NCBI GenBank assembly: GCA_002746645.1
Contig: PDPU01000040.1
Span: forward strand, 1 to 64,000
DNA from: Gammaproteobacteria bacterium
GTDB lineage: Bacteria; Pseudomonadota; Gammaproteobacteria; Granulosicoccales; Granulosicoccaceae
DNA length: 64,000 bases
Reading direction: 5' to 3'
Positions within the stretch are counted from its first letter, which is position 1; every line of letters begins with the position of its first letter. The translations under genes and the position numbers were made by a program. Shown piece by piece: positions 59,678-64,000 of the stretch. The notes below the pieces were generated by a model. The model saw only the letters and a list, made by a program, of their open reading frames with translations. It made no database searches and had not been told where the DNA came from.

Positions 59678-61854
59678 GAGCGCACCTCCTCGGCCTTGCC
59701 GATCCGGATCCCGCGGGAGCGCAGGCGTACCGCAGCCAGCAGCATCAGTGACAACAGCCACAGTGGTGATAACCGACCGATACCGGAGCCATGAACCCCG
59801 GTTTCCAGACTCAGGTTGTCGCAATCACATTCGACGAAATCATTGACGCCATTGTCGTTGATATCGCTGAAGCGCTCCACACTCACGACAACCGTACCCG
59901 TCGCCTGATCACCGTCGGCATCCTGCATGACGTAGATGAATTCGTCACTGCCGTGGAAACCATGGTTCGGTTCATACACCACCTTATTGTTGACGATGCT
60001 GATCGTCGCATGCGGCGATTCGGACACGCTGACCAGACTCAGACCACCTCCGGAACCATCCACATCGTTTGCAAGTACGGCGAAGGTGCCAGTCTCGCCC
60101 TGACTGATGCTGAAACTGTCGTTGACCGCACGTGTGTTCGGGTCTTCGATGGCACCACCACCGGTTGCACCGGCGTCATCGTTACCACCGCTGGTATCAC
60201 CACCGGTTGCGCCCGAGCCACCGACATCGGTGTCACCACCTGAGGCACCGGCGTCAGTACCACCACTCGTGCTGCCGTCCGTGGTACCGGCATCATCGTT
60301 ACCACCGCTGGTATCGCCACCGGTTGCGCCCGAGCCATCGACCCACCGCTGGTATCGCCACCGGTTGCGCCCGAGCCACCGACATCGGTGTCACCACCTG
60401 TGGCACCGGCGTCAGTACCACCACTCGTGCTGCCGTCCGTGGTACCGGCATCATCGTTACCACCGCTGGTATCGCCACCGGTTGCGCCCGAGCCATCGAC
60501 CGCCACCGGACAGGTTATCGAAGGCGAACAGCACGGGTTCGGGATCGTTGCCATCGACACTGATCGGCCAGGGGTTGATGCCATCGGCGATCTGCAAGCC
60601 TGGCGGCATGTCCTCGTCGCTTTCCTGCAGCACCACGAAATACATCCCGTCGGGCAATGCCGGGAACAGGAAGTCGCCTGAAAGATCCGACACGATCGGA
60701 TCGCTCATCGGTGGATCCTGCACGGGATCGAACACACCGTTGCCATCGGCGTCGGCGTAGACATTGACCTCGAGGTCACTGATGCCTGGCTCGCCCTCGT
60801 CCGACTGCCGGTCAGCGTTGTTGTCAATGAAGACGCGTCCCTTTGCCACGACGACATCATCGGCCAGGAAGTAGCCTGAGAGCCCACCATAGAGATCCGC
60901 GTCATCACCCGTCGCTATATCGGGGTCGTGTGTATCACGCGGGAACGTGGCAGGGTCACTGAGATCATGCAGGTTGCGATCGACGTCGTCGGCAAATACC
61001 GAGAAGCCGTAATAACGCTGCCCGGGGTGCAGCCCGAGGATGCTCGTTGGCAGAAGCGCCATACCCACCGACTCGTCGCTGCGATCGGTTTCCGTCGGAT
61101 ACCCCTGAGGCGGCTCGAAACCGTTTTGAAGAAATGTGTAACTGTGGCCAAGATCGGTCGTGCCATAACAGATGAACGGGTCACTGCAACCACTCGCGGT
61201 CACCTCGATCAGTGGTCCGTAGGCTGCCGGATTGCCGAATACATCGAGTTCGAGGATGGCAGCGATCTTCACCGGATTGTTGCTCGACTTCTCGGCCATG
61301 ACGTGACCACCCGAACCCAGCGCATCACGATCGATCGGCGACAGGAGACCGTAGTCGAAGATGTAGTCGAGACGCTCGATGTTCCCGGCGTCGGGGCGCA
61401 TGTTGGAGAAGAGATCCACCGCGCCACGGTTGATCACGCGACTCGCGAGCAAGGCCGAGAGATCGCAGTTGCCGGTGTCCGAACCGTCACTCGGGTAATC
61501 GGGTGCCAACGCCTGCGCATCCGCCGTCTCGTCGATGCGCTCGGCAAAAAGCCCGCAGGGCTCACCTGTGGAGACGTTCACCGTGTCTCCACGTCGCAGT
61601 TCCACCCGGTTTGCGGAACTCGCGTAACCGAAACGATGTCCGTCGGCGACGAAGGCGTCGAGCAACTGATTGTTGCCCATGCCCCACTGGTAGGAATAGC
61701 CGTCAACGCTGTACTCGAAGGGAGTTGCAGGTACGTTGACGGTTTCCATGCTGGTGACTTCGCCAGCGGCCAGCGCGAGCTGCACTGTCGCTCCGAGGCC
61801 GATCCCGGCCCCAGCGGCCAGCACAGATGTTCTAGCCCGTGACCTACGGTTCAT
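59674..61854 (-). CDS. Secreted SdrD-B/Ig-like repeat protein with JDVT-CTERM-like tail, frame interrupted
   Basis: Signal peptide (SVLAAGAGIGLGATVQLALAAG) after ATG 61854, which has GGGAG 9 bases upstream. The first part (about 460 residues to 60501) contains an SdrD-B-type domain (GRVFIDNNADRQSDEGEPG). A Gly/Asp/Thr repeat region follows, then an Ig/cadherin-like domain (FAVLANDVDGSGG, VVYEPNHGFHGSDEF) and the C-terminal tripartite tail: LSLETGVHGSG, hydrophobic LSPLWLLSLMLLAAV, Arg-rich RLRSRG. Upstream and downstream parts share one frame, but the repeat copy at 60343-60500 is in another, and a TAA at 60457-60459 ends the first part at 465 residues. One base fewer at 60501 and one more at 60342/60343 would give one 726-residue protein. 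Real frameshifts or assembly errors in the repeats are both possible. Confidence 0.7.
60185..60500. repeat. Two 158-bp direct repeats
   Basis: Copies at 60185-60342 and 60343-60500 differ at only about two positions. Each contains two shorter copies of a roughly 40-base subrepeat (ccaccgctggtatcgccacc and following bases) at its ends. 158 is not a multiple of three, and the frame of the surrounding gene changes at the outer edge and at the junction between the copies. On the coding strand the units encode a Gly/Asp/Thr/Ser-rich spacer. Confidence 0.93.
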
Positions 61855-61993
61855 ACCACGACACTCCCGGGGTGTGACCTTGCGCTGAACAATACGCCGA
61901 ACCCCATGATTTGAGAACTGGTTCAAGTTGAGTTTAGCGCAGCCACGGCACAGCGGAGCCCGACAAGTTCACCTCGTCACGATCATTGATCTT

Positions 61994-62623
61994 TCATGCA
62001 CCCGGAAACAGGTGTATTCGCGCGTGCTGGAGAAGAATGATGGTTTTTGCGTCGACAATGCCTCCGTTGTCGATGGCCCGGCAAGCTTCCTCGAAAGGCA
62101 TCTCCACCACTTCGATGTCCTCGCCCTCCTCGCTCTCGCCACCGCCGGCATGAACACGCTGCGAGTCGCTGTAGGGTGCGGCAAAGTAGTGGATCTGCTC
62201 GGTGACGGAACCCGGGCTCACGTAGGCCTTGAACAGGAATCGTGGTTCGCCGATTTCGTAGCCGGTTTCTTCGGCCACTTCCTTCCTGACCGTTTGTGTC
62301 GGATCTCCGGCGTCGATGATGCCGGCAGGCGCTTCGAGCAGAAAACCACAACCGTCGACCTCGTAGGCCGGCAGGCGGAACTGGCGCACCAGCACCACAC
62401 TGGCTCTGGCTTCGGCGTACAGGAGTATGGCCGCACCATGGCCTCGGTGATAGATCTCGCGCTCCTGCTCCTGCCATTCGCCCGACGCACGACGATAGTC
62501 GAACCGCACCGCTTCGAGCCGCGCCCAGCCATCCGCGACGATTCGTCTGTCGATGATGCGAATGCGCTGATCCGACAGACCGTCCGAGGATGGTACCTTT
62601 CGCTTGCCAAGACTGTCCGACAC
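61994..62623 (-). CDS. Nudix hydrolase, NudK-like
   Basis: The 209-residue Nudix enzyme has a box AGIIDAGDPTQTVRKEVAEETGY (in part: GIIDAGDP and RKEVAEETGY), with the catalytic REUxEE core as KEVAEE. The box has the spacing of NudK (GDP-mannose hydrolase: one residue shorter than the general consensus). VVLVRQFRLPAYE and YVSPGSVTEQIHYF fit the ADP-sugar pyrophosphatase subfamily. It probably hydrolyses a nucleoside-diphosphate sugar. It is 139 bases upstream of the secreted repeat protein on the same strand, and divergent from the hydratase gene. Confidence 0.85.
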   Translation of the reverse strand: MSDSLGKRKVPSSDGLSDQRIRIIDRRIVADGWARLEAVRFDYRRASGEWQEQEREIYHRGHGAAILLYAEARASVVLVRQFRLPAYEVDGCGFLLEAPAGIIDAGDPTQTVRKEVAEETGYEIGEPRFLFKAYVSPGSVTEQIHYFAAPYSDSQRVHAGGGESEEGEDIEVVEMPFEEACRAIDNGGIVDAKTIILLQHARIHLFPGA

Positions 62624-62984
62624 GCCCCGTTATTCCTCGTTGCTTGTTGATGCGCGACCAGAACCCGAAGGGCAGACCGATACCGATGATGCTGCCACAT
62701 CCCTGCTGGTTGCCATGTTCCCGGTCGAAACGCTCGGATGAGGATCCAGCAGTGCTGGCAGGGTTCACCGTTACCCTACGGATTCCCAATTCGTCACCAA
62801 CAGACAGACAGCATTGCAGTTGGTGGACAAGATGCTCAGTGGCAGGCAGTGAGCTACGAAATCCATTGACGATGAAACCTGTCTTGGCGGCTATTCTACT
62901 ACCCACCGAACAGTGAGCCGAGCTGACTGCCGAAGCTCTGATATCGCCCACGACCGTGTTCACCACTTCGGCTATGATGGCCCG
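62624..62984. other. Intergenic region of lower GC, no gene recognised
   Basis: A 361-base gap between the divergent Nudix and hydratase genes. Base composition is visibly less GC-rich than the neighbours. Open frames on both strands through it lack protein-like composition. It may hold the promoters of both genes or the remnant of a lost gene; I see no clear repeat or RNA in it. Confidence 0.5.
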
Positions 62985-63779
62985 ATGACAATACAAGACA
63001 TCGGCAATGCTGCCGCCGAACTCAGCAAAGCGCGGCATCGGAACACCCTGCTCGACACCGCCTTCGTACCCGCCGACATCGACGAAGCCTACGCACTGCA
63101 GGACGCCATCACCCGCCTGCAGCCAAAAGCGCCGGCGGGCTGGAAGCTCGGCGCTACCAGTACCGCGGCACTCGAACTGCTTGCGCTCGAGGAACCCTTC
63201 TTCGGCCCGCTCTTCGACACCTGGCATCATGTGACCGAGGGCGACGGCTTCATCCTGCCGACCTCAACCTTGCCCGTGGCTGTGGAAACCGAAGTCGTGC
63301 TGTTCTTCAAGGATGATGTGCGTGCAAGCGACGGCGAAGACGATGCCACGCTTGAAGCGCGCATCCGTGCGGCCATCGCCGCTGCGGCTCCGGGTTTCGA
63401 GATCGTCGGCACGCGTTACGATCGCGGGGAACACCCGGAAGGCCTGCCGCTGGTTGCCGACTTCGGCGGCAACGTGGCGACCGTGGTGGGCAAACCCGTG
63501 CGCTTCGAGGCAGACACGGTGCACCCGGCCCACGGCGTCAGCCTGTCGATCAACGACAAGCCCGCCATCACGGGGCATTGCGACATGAATCTCACCGGCA
63601 ACCTCATGGCCATGGTGATGTGGTTTCTGCGCCACGAACGTTTTCAGGCTCGAGGGCTGCGCGCCGGGGAGTTTCTGTTCACCGGCACCTGTACCGGCAT
63701 CACGCCACTCGCCGTCGGCGACACGGCATGCGCCGATCTCGGCTCGCTCGGCAGCATTCGCATCGAACTCGCCGGCTGA
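62985..63779 (+). CDS. 2-keto-4-pentenoate hydratase family enzyme
   Basis: The 264-residue protein is of the fumarylacetoacetase-fold MhpD/XylJ family: AGWKLGATSTAALELLAL (in part: GWKLGATS), VETEVVLFF and EIVGTRYD provide metal-binding acidic residues, and the C-terminal EFLFTGTCTGITPLAVGD (in part: FTGTCTGITPLAVGD) is family-typical. Members hydrate 2-hydroxypenta-2,4-dienoate in aromatic breakdown or decarboxylate 4-oxalocrotonate. No other catabolic gene is near, so the substrate is open. The start is ATG 62985 (MTIQDIGNA). Confidence 0.85.
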   Translation: MTIQDIGNAAAELSKARHRNTLLDTAFVPADIDEAYALQDAITRLQPKAPAGWKLGATSTAALELLALEEPFFGPLFDTWHHVTEGDGFILPTSTLPVAVETEVVLFFKDDVRASDGEDDATLEARIRAAIAAAAPGFEIVGTRYDRGEHPEGLPLVADFGGNVATVVGKPVRFEADTVHPAHGVSLSINDKPAITGHCDMNLTGNLMAMVMWFLRHERFQARGLRAGEFLFTGTCTGITPLAVGDTACADLGSLGSIRIELAG

Positions 63780-63788
63780 GGCGAGGCT

Positions 63789-64000
63789 TCAGCGATCACG
63801 CCCCCCAAGCAGAATACGCCGCCCCGCGTGCCAGCATTCACGCGGCAGGGTGCCGAAAAGCCAGGAAGCGCCTTCAAGAACTCGCTGCGCAACCTGCCAG
63901 AGCAGCAGCGACAGGCCCTGCCGCTGCTTGGCCTCGGCAACCCTCGTGGCCCCGGCGAGTCCGGGCGCAGACTCGCTTTCGCGGTTCAGCTTCAGCCGCC
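63789..64000 (-). CDS. C-terminal end of an unidentified gene (partial)
   Basis: A frame open from the right edge ends with TGA at 63791-63789, giving about 70 residues: an Ala/Glu/Arg-rich start, then an amphipathic run (GLSLLLWQVAQRVLEGASWLFG) and a basic end (HAGRRILLGGRDR). It looks protein-like and converges on the hydratase gene with a 9-base gap, but no family can be named from this fragment. Confidence 0.4.
   Translation of the reverse strand, partial: RLKLNRESESAPGLAGATRVAEAKQRQGLSLLLWQVAQRVLEGASWLFGTLPRECWHAGRRILLGGRDR

Noticed and set aside
60181..60500. CRISPR array in the repeat region
   Set aside because: The repeats are long, adjacent, and part of a coding spacer, without unique spacers between short palindromic repeats.
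60039..60584. 181-codon frame within the repeat protein gene
   Set aside because: It covers the repeat copy in its coding frame but reads into the wrong frame after 60343; it is a piece of the larger interrupted gene, not a separate gene.
61983..63230. 415-codon minus-strand frame spanning the Nudix gene, the gap and the hydratase start
   Set aside because: It crosses three differently oriented units and is out of frame with the Nudix box.

Overview
The window reads as a stretch of chromosome from a GC-rich gammaproteobacterium. The indicators are the FabA/FabB pair, PlsB, a dusB-fis pair, a def-fmt-rsmB-ntrYX-trkAH cluster back to back with lysM-dprA-topA-tsaC-hemF, and a groESL-fxsA-dsbD group. 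The lysine-rich TopA tail without zinc fingers, the Mg-type HemB and a CIRCE element in front of groES argue for a lineage outside the enterics (Chromatiales- or Xanthomonadales-like). The exact taxon cannot be fixed from the sequence. No rRNA, tRNA, CRISPR array, insertion sequence or prophage was seen. Genes are tightly packed and many neighbours overlap by 4-8 bases.

Layout. 0-10.4 kb (minus strand): def, fmt, rsmB, a DUF4390 gene, ntrY, ntrX, trkA, trkH, which is translation start/end enzymes, an envelope two-component system and K+ uptake. 10.5-17.4 kb (plus): LysM lipoprotein, dprA, topA, tsaC, hemF. 17.5-18.9 kb (minus): DUF192 and aroE. 19.0-21.7 kb (plus): hemB, an OmpA-type barrel protein and a small CPBP-type intramembrane protease. 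21.9-29.9 kb (minus): aroQ, accB, accC, prmA, a DUF3426 gene, dusB, fis, purH. 30.0-31.0 kb: srkA. 31.1-39.9 kb (minus): a large GH99-like/glycosyltransferase protein, fabA-fabB, DUF4197, a TauE/SafE permease, tag and a GGDEF-EAL protein. 40.2-42.9 kb (minus): groESL with a CIRCE operator, and fxsA. 43.0-54.4 kb (plus): dsbD, a GH63-like glucosidase, two coupled GTPases, plsB and a TraF-like outer-membrane protein. 54.5-57.6 kb: a spermidine-synthase-like methyltransferase, a universal stress protein and an AGCS sodium symporter. 57.8-62.6 kb (minus): a Nudix hydrolase, a large secreted repeat protein, a second OmpA-type protein and a TerB-like protein. 63.0-63.8 kb: a hydratase-family enzyme. 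Partial genes lie at both edges.

The most interesting signal joins two distant loci. The protease at 21.2 kb resembles the dedicated protease (MrtJ) of the JDVT-CTERM protein-sorting system. The secreted protein encoded at 59.7-61.9 kb ends in a matching tripartite tail (L-E-T-G motif, hydrophobic helix, Arg-rich end). Each is translationally coupled to one of two paralogous OmpA-type barrel proteins. The substrate gene carries two nearly identical 158-bp repeats, and its reading frame is lost and regained exactly at their edges, so as written the sorting tail is cut off.

Other points are an NtrX whose AAA+ ATPase core is degenerate, a four-gene overlapping operon with two unexplained GTPases next to PlsB, and a recurring habit of low-complexity tandem-repeat insertions inside otherwise conserved housekeeping proteins (NtrY, DUF4390, PurH, DsbD, DUF3426, PrmA, GTPase).
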